Source: Shewanella cyperi (GTDB lineage: Bacteria > Pseudomonadota > Gammaproteobacteria > Enterobacterales > Shewanellaceae). From it: a stretch of DNA of 64,000 nt. The notes beneath the pieces are model-generated. The model was not told where the DNA came from. It did not search any database and saw only the letters and a list, made by a program, of their open reading frames with translations. A program made the position numbers and the translations under genes. Shown here one piece after another: positions 17,083-26,368 of the stretch (the stretch's first letter is position 1; the number at the start of each line of letters is the position of its first letter). The stretch covers positions 1,693,501-1,757,500 of the forward strand of contig NZ_CP071501.1 in NCBI RefSeq assembly GCF_017354985.1. Reading direction: 5' to 3'.

Positions 17083-17787
17083 TTGAACAAGAGCTTGTTA
17101 ACCAATGGCCTGGCCGCCGCCATGACCGCCGGAGGCCTGGTGGCCCATCAGCCCCTGCTGTTGTCCGTCGGTCTGTTTTCCCTCTCGGGCGCCGTCACCA
17201 ATGAATTGGCGGTGCACATGCTGTTCGAGAAGGTACCCGGCCTTTACGGCTCAGGGGTGATCCCGGCCCGCTTTGAGGACTTCAAGGCCGCCATCCGCAA
17301 CCTGATGATGGAGCAGTTCTTCACCGACGAGAATATCGACCGCTTTCTGAGCAGTAATGCCGGCGACAGGGCGCTCGACCTCTCAGGTGTTATCGAGCAA
17401 ATCGACCTGGGGCCGGCCTTCGATGCCCTGGTGGCTACCGTGGCCCAATCCTCATTTGGCGGCATGCTCGCCATGTTCGGTGGCACCGAGGCGCTGATGC
17501 CCATGAAAGAGCCCTTTGAAGAGAAGATGAAGGCTTCCCTGGTGGCCATATCCGGCTCCGAGGAGTTCCATGGCTTGCTGAAGGCCGAGCTGGAGCGGCC
17601 GGACATGCTCAAGGATCTCAAGGCCCAGGTGGAGCAGATAGTCCAGAGCAGGCTCAACGAGCTGACGCCCGAGTTGGTCAAGACCCTGGTGCAGCAGATG
17701 ATCCGTGAGCACCTGGGTTGGCTGGTGGTCTGGGGCGGGGTGTTTGGTGGCCTCATTGGCCTTGTGGCCGGACTGTTGCAGGCGTAA
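17083..17787 (+). CDS. DUF445 family membrane protein
   Basis: A 234-residue protein with hydrophobic helices at both ends (TNGLAAAMTAGGLVAHQPLLLSVG and HLGWLVVWGGVFGGLIGLVAGLL) and a soluble middle, with the DUF445 signature NELAVHMLFEKVPGLYGSGVIPARFEDFK near residues 45-75. Function is unknown; relatives include YjiN and YheB-like membrane proteins. It starts at a TTG (17083) with AGGAG seven bases upstream; no better start is in frame. Probably transcribed alone or with the next three genes. Confidence 0.82.
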   Translation: MNKSLLTNGLAAAMTAGGLVAHQPLLLSVGLFSLSGAVTNELAVHMLFEKVPGLYGSGVIPARFEDFKAAIRNLMMEQFFTDENIDRFLSSNAGDRALDLSGVIEQIDLGPAFDALVATVAQSSFGGMLAMFGGTEALMPMKEPFEEKMKASLVAISGSEEFHGLLKAELERPDMLKDLKAQVEQIVQSRLNELTPELVKTLVQQMIREHLGWLVVWGGVFGGLIGLVAGLLQA

Positions 17788-17819
17788 GCTGATAAAAAGC
17801 CAGTCAACAGGGAATCAGT

Positions 17820-18170
17820 ATGGCAAAACATCACAGTATCAATTACCTGGAGCTTCCTGCCCGGGATCTTGAAGCCACAAAAGGCTTTTTCAGCGCCGTA
17901 TTCGGCTGGCAGTTTCAGGACTATGGCCCGGACTACAGCTGCGTTCTCGACGCCGGCATAGACGGCGGTTTCTTCCGTGCCGAGGCCGACTTCAATACCC
18001 AAAGGGGCTGTCCCTTGCTGGTGATTTACAGTGCCGACCTTGAGGTCACCGAGGCCAGCGTCGTTGCCAAAGGTGGCGAGATAATCAAGCCGGTCTTTTC
18101 CTTCCCCGGCGGTCGCCGCTTTCATTTCACGGATCCCAGCGGCAATGAATTTGCCGTCTGGTCGGAGTAA
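17820..18170 (+). CDS. VOC family protein
   Basis: A 116-residue glyoxalase-fold protein: INYLELPARDLEATKGFFSAVFGWQFQDYGPDYS at the start and RRFHFTDPSGNEFAVWSE at the end, the common small VOC layout. Glu of YLELP and the late Glu of NEFAVW are candidate ligands. It is distantly similar to the VOC gene at 16016. The next gene begins two bases after its stop. Confidence 0.82.
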   Translation: MAKHHSINYLELPARDLEATKGFFSAVFGWQFQDYGPDYSCVLDAGIDGGFFRAEADFNTQRGCPLLVIYSADLEVTEASVVAKGGEIIKPVFSFPGGRRFHFTDPSGNEFAVWSE

Positions 18171-18172
18171 GC

Positions 18173-18517
18173 ATGCCCCATTGCGTCATTGAATATTCGG
18201 CCAATGCCCTGGCCGCAGACCAGGTTACCGCGCTGACCGATGCCGCCCACGGCGTCATGCTGAGCTGTGGCCTGTTTGAGCCCGCCTCGGTCAAGAGCCG
18301 CGCCATTAAACTGGAGCATTTCAGGCTGGGGGAGCAAGACGGCAGCTTTGTCCATATCAGCATTGCCATCATGCCCGGGCGCAGTGAAGGGCAAAAGCAG
18401 GCGCTGTTGCAGGCCATGGACGAGGCGCTTGCGCCCTGGCTTGGTGATTGCAACAGCCTGACCATGGAAGTGGTGGAACTGGTGCAAAGCGCCTATTTCA
18501 AGCGACTGCGCCCCTGA
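18173..18517 (+). CDS. 5-carboxymethyl-2-hydroxymuconate delta-isomerase family protein
   Basis: A 114-residue tautomerase-superfamily protein of the CHMI/HpaF type. The Pro right after the initiator Met (MPHCVIEYS) would be the catalytic N-terminal base, and KSRAIKLEHFRLG and FVHISIAIMPGRSEGQKQALLQAM follow the family pattern. In E. coli HpaF acts in homoprotocatechuate degradation, but no other hpa gene is present here, so a different tautomerisation is likely. It is tightly linked behind the VOC gene; GGAG precedes the ATG. Confidence 0.82.
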   Translation: MPHCVIEYSANALAADQVTALTDAAHGVMLSCGLFEPASVKSRAIKLEHFRLGEQDGSFVHISIAIMPGRSEGQKQALLQAMDEALAPWLGDCNSLTMEVVELVQSAYFKRLRP

Positions 18518-18547
18518 TGCTGAGCACCTGCTAATAGTGAGGCCCAA

Positions 18548-18748
18548 ATGAATCGCCAATCCTTGCCTTCTCCCTGTGTGCGCAACTGCTGCCTCGACGA
18601 GGCCGATGTGTGCCTGGGCTGTGGTCGTACCCTGGAAGAAGTGCTGCGCTGGCACCACGCGGACCTGGCCGAGCAGCAAGCTATTCTGGAGCGGGCCCAA
18701 TCGCGGCTCGCGAAGCGCCAGCTGGCACAGCCGCTGCAGGATTACTGA
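18548..18748 (+). CDS. DUF1289 small cysteine-rich protein
   Basis: A 66-residue protein with the DUF1289 cysteine pattern SPCVRNCCLDEADVCLGCGRT (Cys at 10, 14, 15, 22 and 25), probably binding one zinc or iron, followed by a helix EEVLRWHHADLAEQQAIL. Role unknown. GAGG lies five bases before the ATG. It closes the short rightward row of VOC, isomerase and DUF1289 genes before a strong terminator. Confidence 0.85.
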   Translation: MNRQSLPSPCVRNCCLDEADVCLGCGRTLEEVLRWHHADLAEQQAILERAQSRLAKRQLAQPLQDY

Positions 18749-18783
18749 TTGGCAGCTTCTGCAAAGTTTTAAATGGCTTAACC

Positions 18784-18816
18784 ATGAAAAAGAGCACACC
18801 TTGGTGTGCTCTTTTG
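18784..18816. terminator. Bidirectional terminator between DUF1289 gene and asnB
   Basis: AAAAAGAGCACACC and GGTGTGCTCTTTT form a 12-13-bp hairpin between the two converging genes, with A and T runs on either side. Confidence 0.85.
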
Positions 18817-18847
18817 CTATTTAGCAGTGGTCAGTTGTACAGGGCCG

Positions 18848-20512
18848 TCAATAACTCTGGCTGTGCACCGAGCGCACCGCACGTCCTGAGGGGTCGATGA
18901 TCCCCTGCAGACTGGCATCCCAGGCAAGCGCCTCGGGGGTGGAGCAGGCCACACTCTTGCCGCCGGGCACCGTCAGTGCCGCCGACTCCAGCGGGAACAG
19001 CTCTTCAAAGAAGCTGCGGTAGAAATAGGCTTCCTTGGTGTCCGGTGTGTTGTGGGGGAAGCGGAAGCGGGCGTTGGCCAGCTGCAGATCGTCCACCACA
19101 GAGGCGGCATGCTCTTTCAGGCCATCAATCCAGCTGTAGCCGACACCGTCACTGAACTGCTCCTTCTGGCGCCAGGCTACCTCGGCCGGCAGCTTGTGCT
19201 CGAATGCCTGCCTAAGAATATGCTTTTCAATCTTGCCCTTGCCCGACATCTTGGCCTGGGGGTTGAGGCGCATGGCCACGTCCATAAATTCCTTGTCGAG
19301 GAAGGGCACCCTGGCCTCCAGTCCCCAGGCCGCCATGGCCTTGTTGGCCCGCAGGCAATCGTACAGGTGCAGCTTGTCGAGCTTGCGCACCAGCTCCTCG
19401 TGGAAGGCCTGGGCGTTCGGCGCCTTGTGGAAGTAGAGATAGCCACCGAAGAGTTCGTCGGCCCCTTCGCCGGAGAGCACCATCTTGATCCCCATGGCCT
19501 TGATTTTGCGCGCCATCAGGTACATGGGGGTCGCGGCCCTGATGGTGGTGACATCATAGGTTTCCAGGTGATAGATCACTTCCTTGATGGCATCCAGGCC
19601 TTCCTGGAAGGTGAAGTTAATCTCGTGATGTATTGTGCCTATGGCATCGGCGACCTTGCGGGAGGCGGCCAGATCCGGTGCGCCCTTCAATCCCACGGCA
19701 AAGGAGTGCAGCTGAGGCCACCAGGCGTCGCTCTGGCTGTTGTCCTCGATACGCTTCTTGGCGAAGGTCTGGGTGATGGCCGAGACAATGGAGGAATCCA
19801 GACCACCGGACAGCAGCACGCCGTAGGGCACATCCGACATCAGCTGGCGCTTGACCGCTGCTTCCAGCGCCTGACGCAGCTCGTCGATGTCGGCACTGTT
19901 TTCGGCCACGGCCTGATAATCGCGCCAATCCCTTTGGTAATAACATTGGGGCTGACCTTGAACCGAGCAGTGGAAATGGCCGGGAGGGAAAGTGGCCACC
20001 TGGCGGCAAACGGGTATCAGGGCCTTCATTTCCGAGGCCACATAGAAGTTACCGGCGGCGTCGTGGCCTGTGTACAGGGGAATGATCCCCATGTGATCGC
20101 GCCCAATCAGGTAACTGCCCCTGGCCTTGTCATAGAGCACAAAGGCGAAGATGCCGTTGAGTTTATCGAGAAATTCAACACCGTATTCCTGGTACAGGGC
20201 CAGGATCACCTCGCAGTCACTGTTGGTTTGATAGCTGTACTTGTCACCCAGCTCGGCCTTGAGTTCCCTGTGGTTGTAGATCTCGCCGTTGACCGCCAGC
20301 ACCAGACTGCCATCCTCGCTTAACAGTGGTTGGGCCCCGTGTTCTATATCGACAATTGCCAGGCGTTCGTGTGCCAGTATCGCCTGATCATCGGCGTAGA
20401 TCCCTGACCAGTCAGGGCCGCGGTGGCGCAACAGCTTGGACATTTCCAGCGCCGTTTGCCTGAGGGCCTTGGCATCGCCCTGAATATCCAGAATAGAGAA
20501 GATGGAACACAT
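18848..20512 (-). CDS. asnB: Asparagine synthase B (glutamine-hydrolysing)
   Basis: A 554-residue cytoplasmic enzyme making asparagine from aspartate, glutamine and ATP. Cys2 (MCSIF) is the glutaminase nucleophile, with the class-II amidotransferase motifs RHRGPDWSG (30-38), HERLAIVD and NGEIYNHRELK. The ATP-pyrophosphatase loop SGGLDSS lies at 235-241 and the synthase half continues to the C-terminus. Length matches E. coli AsnB (554). GGAG lies seven bases before the ATG. It stands alone, with a terminator shared with the DUF1289 gene. Confidence 0.95.
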   Translation of the reverse strand: MCSIFSILDIQGDAKALRQTALEMSKLLRHRGPDWSGIYADDQAILAHERLAIVDIEHGAQPLLSEDGSLVLAVNGEIYNHRELKAELGDKYSYQTNSDCEVILALYQEYGVEFLDKLNGIFAFVLYDKARGSYLIGRDHMGIIPLYTGHDAAGNFYVASEMKALIPVCRQVATFPPGHFHCSVQGQPQCYYQRDWRDYQAVAENSADIDELRQALEAAVKRQLMSDVPYGVLLSGGLDSSIVSAITQTFAKKRIEDNSQSDAWWPQLHSFAVGLKGAPDLAASRKVADAIGTIHHEINFTFQEGLDAIKEVIYHLETYDVTTIRAATPMYLMARKIKAMGIKMVLSGEGADELFGGYLYFHKAPNAQAFHEELVRKLDKLHLYDCLRANKAMAAWGLEARVPFLDKEFMDVAMRLNPQAKMSGKGKIEKHILRQAFEHKLPAEVAWRQKEQFSDGVGYSWIDGLKEHAASVVDDLQLANARFRFPHNTPDTKEAYFYRSFFEELFPLESAALTVPGGKSVACSTPEALAWDASLQGIIDPSGRAVRSVHSQSY

Positions 20513-20848
20513 GCTGAGACTCCCGAATCGACAATGATGCTATGGGCACACTGTGCCAGCATTTGCCGGGAATGCCAAACTTAAAATTAATGAAAAATCG
20601 TATTTATGACGGATTTGCGTGAATATATCAGCCGTGAAATGCCAATTAAAATAAATAAACTACAATAAAAGAGCGATAAAGATGATGAAAGACCATTTGG
20701 CGTGTCGCAATATGGCTGGGCATTGTTTTTTCTCCATTGGATTGGTGAAAAAATGCATGTTTGCTAAAAATAACCGTGGTTGATTGATTTTTACCCTGTT
20801 GCAGCCGGCATTTTGATGGAACATCATCGCCCAAATATCGTCGCCCAA
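20513..20848. other. Intergenic region upstream of asnB
   Basis: An AT-richer stretch that must hold the asnB promoter (read leftward). Short minus-strand frames at 20646-20848 overlap each other in two frames and have no ribosome site or recognisable content, so I do not call them genes. No regulator site is identified with confidence. Confidence 0.5.
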
Positions 20849-20880
20849 AAAAACGCAGCCCGGAGGCTGCGCTGTTTTTA
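20849..20880 (-). terminator. Minus-strand terminator for the M28 peptidase gene
   Basis: CGCAGCC and GGCTGCG form a GC hairpin followed on the minus strand by seven T, about 20 bases after the peptidase stop. Confidence 0.8.
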
Positions 20881-20896
20881 TGGCTCAGCTTCTGAC

Positions 20897-22528
20897 TCAG
20901 CTGGCGGGTCTGAGGCTGTGGAATTCACTGCCCTTGAGATAACCCGGTCTGTCGCTGGAGTCGGCCAGCGCCCTGGCTGTGCCATAGAACACCGCCATGT
21001 CTTCCAACGCGCCACTCAGATCCCAGTCTTCACGATAATGGTCACAGACGTTGTGGTAGCAGCCCTTCATCTTCAGCTTCATCTGCTCCTTGTAATCTGC
21101 GGTGACCTGATCCACAGGTTCATCACCGCCCCCGGCGAACACCGCAGGGACCCCGTACTTGGCAAAACTGAAATGGTCGGAGCGGAAGAAACCGCCTGAG
21201 GCAGGATTTCGGTCGCCCACAGCCTTGCGGCCCTGACGGGTGGCGGCCTCAATCAGATAAGTTTCCAGCTGCGACTGACCTTTGCCCACTATGGTGAAAT
21301 CCTTGGTACGGCCATAGACATTGGTGCTGTCCATGTTGAGCACGGCAATGGTGTCTTTCAGTGGGAACAGGGGATTGGCGGCATAATAACGGGATCCCAA
21401 CAAGCCTTGCTCTTCACCCGTGGTGGCGACAAAGGTCAGTGACCGGCGCAGCTTGTGACCCATGGCGGCTTCGCGGGCAAACTGGCGGGCGATTTCCACT
21501 ATGGCGGCGGTACCCGAGGCATTGTCGAGGGCGCCGTTATAGATCTGGTCTCCCTCTTTGGTCTCGTCCTTGCCTATGTGATCCCAATGGGCGGTAAAGA
21601 GAATGTGCTCATTGGCGGCATCTGTGCCGGGCAGGGTGGCGACCAGGTTATAGCTGTCGCTGTAGCTGGCCTCATTGGCAAACTGGATATTGGCCTTGCC
21701 GGCCAGTGCGACCTGGGTTGGCGCCTTGGCGGCCTGCTGCATCAGGGCGGTGAGATCCTGCCCCTGCTGCGTAAACAGCTTGTTGGCAAAATCCAGCGTC
21801 ATCCAGCCTTCCACCTGCACCCTGGCATCGCGCTCGGCCTTGGCAAGCACCAGATCCTGTTGGGGACCGGTCCAGCTGTTTTCCACCACAGACCAGGGGT
21901 AGGAGGCCGGCTCTGTGTCGTGGATTATAATGGCGCCCAGCGCCCCCTGACGGCTGGCCTCTTCAAACTTGTAGCTCCAACGGCCGTAGTAGGTCATGGC
22001 CTTGCCGTTGAATTTGCCCGAGTCCGGCGCGGCAAAACCCGGGTCGTTGACCAGGATCACGGCTATCTTGCCTTTCATGTCGAGACCGGCATAGTCATCC
22101 CAATCGTATTCAGGTGCCTTGACGCCGTAACCGACGAACACCAGCGGCGCATCCTTGATGTCGACCCCGCCGTTATCGTGGCGACTGCCGAGCACTATGT
22201 CCTTGCGATAGCTTGCCTGGAGTCCGGCGAGGCTGACGCTTTGGTTTTCGCTGGCGCTGTAGGTCACCATGGGCACGCTTTGCAGGAAGCTGCCCTGGTT
22301 GGCGCCCTTGAGTCCCATGGCCTTGAAGGCGGTGACCAGGTAATCCAGGGTCAGTTTTTCGCCCTTGGTGGTGGGGGCCCGGCCCTCGAACTCGTCCGAT
22401 GCCAGTACCTTGATGTCGTTTCGGTAACGCGCCTCGTTAAATTGCGGCCCGGTTGAGGCCTCCTGATTGCCGGCATTGCTGCATGCACTGAGCAGTGCCA
22501 GCAGGGTGAGAGGTAACAAAGGTTTCAT
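20897..22528 (-). CDS. M28 family metallopeptidase lipoprotein with PA domain
   Basis: A 543-residue protein with a lipoprotein signal (LLALLSAC, Cys16). A protease-associated domain (about 110-270) is inserted between FEGRAPTTKGEKLTLDYL and the catalytic domain. Zinc-site segments of M28 aminopeptidases are present: FTAHWDHIG (first His-Asp), GALDNASGTAAIVE (bridging Asp), ATTGEEQGLLGSRYYA (catalytic Glu-Glu) and NMDSTNV, with the last His in FRSDHFSFAKYGVPAVF. It probably trims peptides at the cell surface or in the periplasm. AGGA precedes the ATG. A 12-bp motif containing the TGA is repeated once, imperfectly, just downstream. Confidence 0.87.
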   Translation of the reverse strand: MKPLLPLTLLALLSACSNAGNQEASTGPQFNEARYRNDIKVLASDEFEGRAPTTKGEKLTLDYLVTAFKAMGLKGANQGSFLQSVPMVTYSASENQSVSLAGLQASYRKDIVLGSRHDNGGVDIKDAPLVFVGYGVKAPEYDWDDYAGLDMKGKIAVILVNDPGFAAPDSGKFNGKAMTYYGRWSYKFEEASRQGALGAIIIHDTEPASYPWSVVENSWTGPQQDLVLAKAERDARVQVEGWMTLDFANKLFTQQGQDLTALMQQAAKAPTQVALAGKANIQFANEASYSDSYNLVATLPGTDAANEHILFTAHWDHIGKDETKEGDQIYNGALDNASGTAAIVEIARQFAREAAMGHKLRRSLTFVATTGEEQGLLGSRYYAANPLFPLKDTIAVLNMDSTNVYGRTKDFTIVGKGQSQLETYLIEAATRQGRKAVGDRNPASGGFFRSDHFSFAKYGVPAVFAGGGDEPVDQVTADYKEQMKLKMKGCYHNVCDHYREDWDLSGALEDMAVFYGTARALADSSDRPGYLKGSEFHSLRPAS

Positions 22529-22686
22529 TGGGTTCCTGCTTTCTTATAGTTTTTTAATTAACGCTTGTAGGGTTGAAGCGGCCCCATAATGACAAAGGCC
22601 GCCTGCCCAGTACAAGGCAAACGGCCACTTTTGTGTGACTTTTTGTTTCCGAATTTGTTACAGCTCTGTTCGGCGGCAACGCTCAG

Positions 22687-23433
22687 CTAAACCACGTCAA
22701 TGTCACCTGCGCAGGCAAACACATGGTTGGGCCTGAATGGCTCCCGCTCAATATCCTCCAGCTTGCTGACGCCGCTGGTGACCAATATGGTCTCCAGCCC
22801 CGCCTGGAAGCCCGCCAGAATATCGGTGCGCATGTTGTCGCCTATGATGACGGTATTGTCCGAGTGGCCGTTGATGTGATTCAGCGCCGAGCGCACTATC
22901 CAGCTGCTGGGTTTACCGACATAAAAGGGCATCTTGCCGGTGATCCGCTCAATGGGCGCACACAGGGCGCCGCAGGCGGGGCTGTACGCCGGGCCATGGG
23001 TGTCCGGATTGGTGGCGATAAAGCGGGCGCCGTCGGCGATAAAGCGGGCGGCCTTGTGGATCATGTCCCAGTTGTAGGAGCGGGTCTCACCGACGATGAC
23101 AAAGTCCGGATTGATGTCGGTAATGGTAAAACCGGCCTTGTACAGTTCGTGGGTCAGGGCGCCTTCGCCAATGACAAAGGCCTTGCTGCCCTCCTGGTGT
23201 TTGAGAAAATCGGCGGTGGCCATGGCGGCGGTATAGAAGCACTCCTCCGGCACCTGGATCCCGGCGGCGCCGAGGCGGTTTTGCAGATCCTTGCCCGTCT
23301 GCACCGGGTAGTTGGTGAGGATCACCAAGGGATTACCCTGCTCAAGAATGCGGTGAATAAAGCGGTCGCTGCCTGGTACCAGCTTGTTATCGTGCAGCAA
23401 TACACCATCGATATCACAGATAATATTCTTCAT
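22687..23433 (-). CDS. nagD: NagD-type HAD-IIA phosphatase
   Basis: A 248-residue HAD-superfamily phosphatase, subclass IIA: nucleophile motif ICDIDGVLLHD (Asp7), ILTNYP (motif II), the FYVGKPSSWIVRSALN Lys region, and IGDNMRTDILAGFQAGLETILVTSG (motif III Asp pair). Length (248) and sequence match E. coli NagD (250), which dephosphorylates UMP, GMP and other nucleotides. AGGACG lies before the ATG. It sits alone near purMN and upp, in keeping with nucleotide balance, though no operon links them. Confidence 0.88.
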   Translation of the reverse strand: MKNIICDIDGVLLHDNKLVPGSDRFIHRILEQGNPLVILTNYPVQTGKDLQNRLGAAGIQVPEECFYTAAMATADFLKHQEGSKAFVIGEGALTHELYKAGFTITDINPDFVIVGETRSYNWDMIHKAARFIADGARFIATNPDTHGPAYSPACGALCAPIERITGKMPFYVGKPSSWIVRSALNHINGHSDNTVIIGDNMRTDILAGFQAGLETILVTSGVSKLEDIEREPFRPNHVFACAGDIDVV

Positions 23434-23580
23434 TGCAACGTCCTGATTTATAGCCTGGGGGCTGGGGTATTTGTGGCTCGGATCATGGAATACAGCCTAG
23501 CGTCAAAGTGCGTGAGTTATCAATGGCAAAGCAAGAAAAGCGGGGCGGGCGTAACAAAAGCAGCAAAAAGTGTCAGACAT

Positions 23581-23607
23581 AAAAAAAGCGGCCGCAGCCG
23601 CTTTTTA
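23581..23607 (-). terminator. Terminator after purN
   Basis: AAAAAGCGGC and GCCGCTTTTT form a hairpin with a CGCA/TGCG loop about 30 bases after the purN stop; on the minus strand a T-run follows. Confidence 0.85.
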
Positions 23608-23635
23608 ATTCATCCAGATGGACGGGAGTGAGTTA

Positions 23636-24280
23636 TCAGTCCGGCGCGTAGCCCATGGGACCGATGGCGTTGCCATCGAGCCAGGCCTTGCCGCCCTTCA
23701 TGGCCAGCCGGCCATTGGCAAACCACTTCACCACCAAAGGATAGATGGCGTGTTCCTGTTCGTGAACCCGCTCGGCCAGCAGCTCTGGGGTGTCGTCTTC
23801 GTAGACGGGCACCTTGGCCTGCAGGATAACCGGACCTGCGTCCAGCTCAGGGATCACAAAGTGCACGCTGGCACCGTGCTCGGTTTCACCGGCCTCGATG
23901 GCACGCTGATGGGTATCCAGACCGGTGAATTTGGGCAGCAGCGAGGGGTGAATGTTAAGCATACGACCCAGGTAGCGCTCTACAAAACCGTCGGACAGGA
24001 TCCGCATAAAGCCGGCCAGCACGATAAGGTCCGGCTGATAGCTGTCTATGATGGCGGCGAGGCGCTCATCGTAGTCGGCGCGCTTTTCACCCTTTTGGGC
24101 AATGACGCAGCTGGTATCGATTTGGGCATGGTGGGCGCGAATAAGGCCATAGGCCTCTGGCTTGTTGCTGATAACAGCGACCACCTCGGCATGCTGCTTG
24201 TCCTGACAGGCGTCAATGATGGCCTGCAGGTTGCTGCCATTGCCTGAAATCAATACCACTACACGACAGCTTGCAGCCAT
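23636..24280 (-). CDS. purN: Phosphoribosylglycinamide formyltransferase 1
   Basis: A 214-residue formyltransferase transferring the formyl group of 10-formyl-THF to GAR in purine synthesis. Motifs: VLISGNGSNLQAI (11-21, phosphate loop), LAGFMRILS, the catalytic NIHPSLLPKFTGLDTHQRAI (Asn-His) and HFVIPELDAGPVI (Asp). Its ATG directly follows the TAA of purM, so the two are a purMN operon, as in E. coli. Confidence 0.94.
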   Translation of the reverse strand: MAASCRVVVLISGNGSNLQAIIDACQDKQHAEVVAVISNKPEAYGLIRAHHAQIDTSCVIAQKGEKRADYDERLAAIIDSYQPDLIVLAGFMRILSDGFVERYLGRMLNIHPSLLPKFTGLDTHQRAIEAGETEHGASVHFVIPELDAGPVILQAKVPVYEDDTPELLAERVHEQEHAIYPLVVKWFANGRLAMKGGKAWLDGNAIGPMGYAPD

Positions 24281-25318
24281 TTACACTATCTCCACTTGCT
24301 CTTCGTCACCGTTGCGGGCAGCGATGGCACCAATGTGCCAGGCTTGCTCACCTTCGGCGTTGAGCAGGGCGAGGGCCGCATTTACCTTGTCTGCTGGCAG
24401 GGCAACAATCATGCCCACGCCGCAGTTGAAGGTGCGGTACATTTCGTACTGTTCAATGTTGCCGGCATTCTGGAGCCAGGAGAACACTGCGGGCCACTGC
24501 CAGCTGTCACCCTGGATCACTGCCTTGCAATCTTCGGGCAGTACGCGGGGGATGTTTTCCCAGAAACCGCCGCCTGTGATGTGCGCCATGGCGTGAACCT
24601 CGGACGCTTCAATCAGCTTCAGCAGCGATTTGACATAAATTTTGGTGGGTTCCAGCAGATGCTGGATCAGCGGCTTGCCGTTGAGATCCTGCTGCGGATC
24701 GGCCTTGCTCACTTCCAGAACCTTACGGATCAGTGAGTAACCGTTGGAGTGTGGACCGCTGGATGCCAGGGCGATCAGGGCGTCACCGGCCTTGACCTTG
24801 GAGCCGTCGATGATGTCTTCTTTTTCAACCACACCGACGCAGAAGCCGGCCAGATCGTAGTCTTCACCTTCGTACATGCCGGGCATTTCTGCGGTTTCAC
24901 CACCGATCAGGGCACAACCTGACTGGAAGCAACCTTCGCCAATGCCGTTGACCACGGCGGTAGCGATTTCCACATCCAGCTTGCCGGTGGCGTAGTAATC
25001 GAGGAAGAACAGTGGCTCGGCGCCCTGTACTATCAGGTCGTTGACACACATGGCCACCAGGTCGATACCGACTGTGTCATGCTTTTTGTAATCAATGGCC
25101 AGACGCAGCTTGGTACCCACGCCATCGGTACCGGACACCAACACTGGGTGCTTGTACTTGGTGGGCAGTTCACACAGAGCACCGAATCCACCCAGGTTGC
25201 CCATAACTTCGGGGCGACGGGTACGCTTTACAGCGGATTTGATGTTGTTGACCAGTGCGTTGCCTGCGTCGATATCGACACCGGCGTCTTTGTAGCTCAG
25301 TGGGGTAGGAGTGCTCAC
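24281..25318 (-). CDS. purM: Phosphoribosylformylglycinamidine cyclo-ligase
   Basis: A 345-residue AIR synthetase, fifth step of purine synthesis. Conserved runs: [63 protein letters not shown] and [16 protein letters not shown]. It starts at a GTG (25318) with AGAGGA five bases upstream; ATG is absent in this position. Divergent from upp across about 238 bases, like the purMN-upp layout of E. coli. I could not find a convincing PurR box. Confidence 0.95.
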   Translation of the reverse strand: MSTPTPLSYKDAGVDIDAGNALVNNIKSAVKRTRRPEVMGNLGGFGALCELPTKYKHPVLVSGTDGVGTKLRLAIDYKKHDTVGIDLVAMCVNDLIVQGAEPLFFLDYYATGKLDVEIATAVVNGIGEGCFQSGCALIGGETAEMPGMYEGEDYDLAGFCVGVVEKEDIIDGSKVKAGDALIALASSGPHSNGYSLIRKVLEVSKADPQQDLNGKPLIQHLLEPTKIYVKSLLKLIEASEVHAMAHITGGGFWENIPRVLPEDCKAVIQGDSWQWPAVFSWLQNAGNIEQYEMYRTFNCGVGMIVALPADKVNAALALLNAEGEQAWHIGAIAARNGDEEQVEIV

Positions 25319-25556
25319 GGAGATCCTCTCGGGTACATCGTTATGGATTTTATGCGGGCGTATTCTAGCAGCTTGTGCAGGGGGTCGAAAGGAAAGTTTT
25401 GGTCAATCAGGCGTCTTTCCGGGGAGAGTTTCCGACCTGGGTCACGAATTGAACGTCATTTGCCGTAATGGTGAAACTTTCTGTTTTACCTATAGAACAA
25501 ATAAACTAAAATTCCGAAAATTTGCCTAAAACGAGTCAAAAAAGCAGGAGAATGAC

Positions 25557-26183
25557 ATGAAAGTTGTCGAAGTGAAGCATCCTCTGGTGCGCCACAAGAT
25601 CGGACTGATGCGCGAAGCTGATATCAGCACCAAGCGTTTCCGCGAACTGGCAGCGGAAGTGGGCAGTTTGCTCACCTACGAAGCCACCGCCGATCTGGAA
25701 ACCGAAAGGGTGACCATCGAAGGCTGGAATGGTCCTGTGGAAGTGGAGCAAATCAAGGGCAAGAAGGTGACAGTGGTGCCTATCCTGCGTGCGGGTCTGG
25801 GCATGATGGACGGCGTGCTGGAGCATATCCCCAGCGCCCGCATCTCTGTGGTGGGCATCTACCGTAACGAAGAAACCCTGGAGCCAGTACCTTATTTCGA
25901 GAAGCTGTGCTCCAACGTTGACGAGCGTCTGGCGCTGATTGTTGATCCCATGCTGGCCACCGGCGGCTCAATGATTGCCACCATAGATTTGCTCAAGCAG
26001 CGCGGCTGCAAGCAAATCAAGGCCCTGGTGCTGGTAGCTGCTCCTGAAGGCATTGCCGCCCTGGAAAAGGCCCATCCGGATGTGGAGCTTTACACCGCTG
26101 CCATCGACAGGTGCCTCAACGAGCATGGCTATATTCTGCCGGGCCTTGGTGATGCCGGTGACAAGATTTTCGGCACTAAATAA
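25557..26183 (+). CDS. upp: Uracil phosphoribosyltransferase
   Basis: A 208-residue enzyme converting uracil and PRPP to UMP (pyrimidine salvage). Features: [19 protein letters not shown] start, [12 protein letters not shown], the PRPP loop [16 protein letters not shown] (about 128-143) and the C-terminal uracil site [17 protein letters not shown]. Length equals E. coli Upp (208). AGGAG precedes the ATG. The gene is followed by its own terminator; codA downstream would supply uracil. Confidence 0.95.
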   Translation: MKVVEVKHPLVRHKIGLMREADISTKRFRELAAEVGSLLTYEATADLETERVTIEGWNGPVEVEQIKGKKVTVVPILRAGLGMMDGVLEHIPSARISVVGIYRNEETLEPVPYFEKLCSNVDERLALIVDPMLATGGSMIATIDLLKQRGCKQIKALVLVAAPEGIAALEKAHPDVELYTAAIDRCLNEHGYILPGLGDAGDKIFGTK

Positions 26184-26214
26184 GCTGTCAAGAATGTAAG
26201 CCGTAAAGCATTTT

Positions 26215-26243
26215 AAAAAGGCGCCCCGGGGCGCCTTTTTTAT
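26215..26243 (+). terminator. Terminator after upp
   Basis: AAAAAGGCGCC, loop CCGG, GGCGCCTTTTT: a perfect 11-bp hairpin ending in a T-run 35 bases after the upp stop. Confidence 0.9.
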
Positions 26244-26368
26244 TGCCCCCATATCGACTTGCTCGCCCATTTGGGCTCCTTCGGGATTTCACGCAAGGGA
26301 CAGATTTCAGTGGCGTTTAGGGAGAAGGGCCTACACTTGAGTGGACAGTTGCCATTGGAAGTCCGCCC

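Noticed and set aside
19052..20323. 423-codon open frame on the plus strand opposite asnB
   Set aside because: Shadow of asnB; composition is that of an antisense frame.
20646..20848. Two overlapping short minus-strand frames between asnB and the peptidase gene
   Set aside because: They share DNA in different frames, lack ribosome sites and have no protein-like features.
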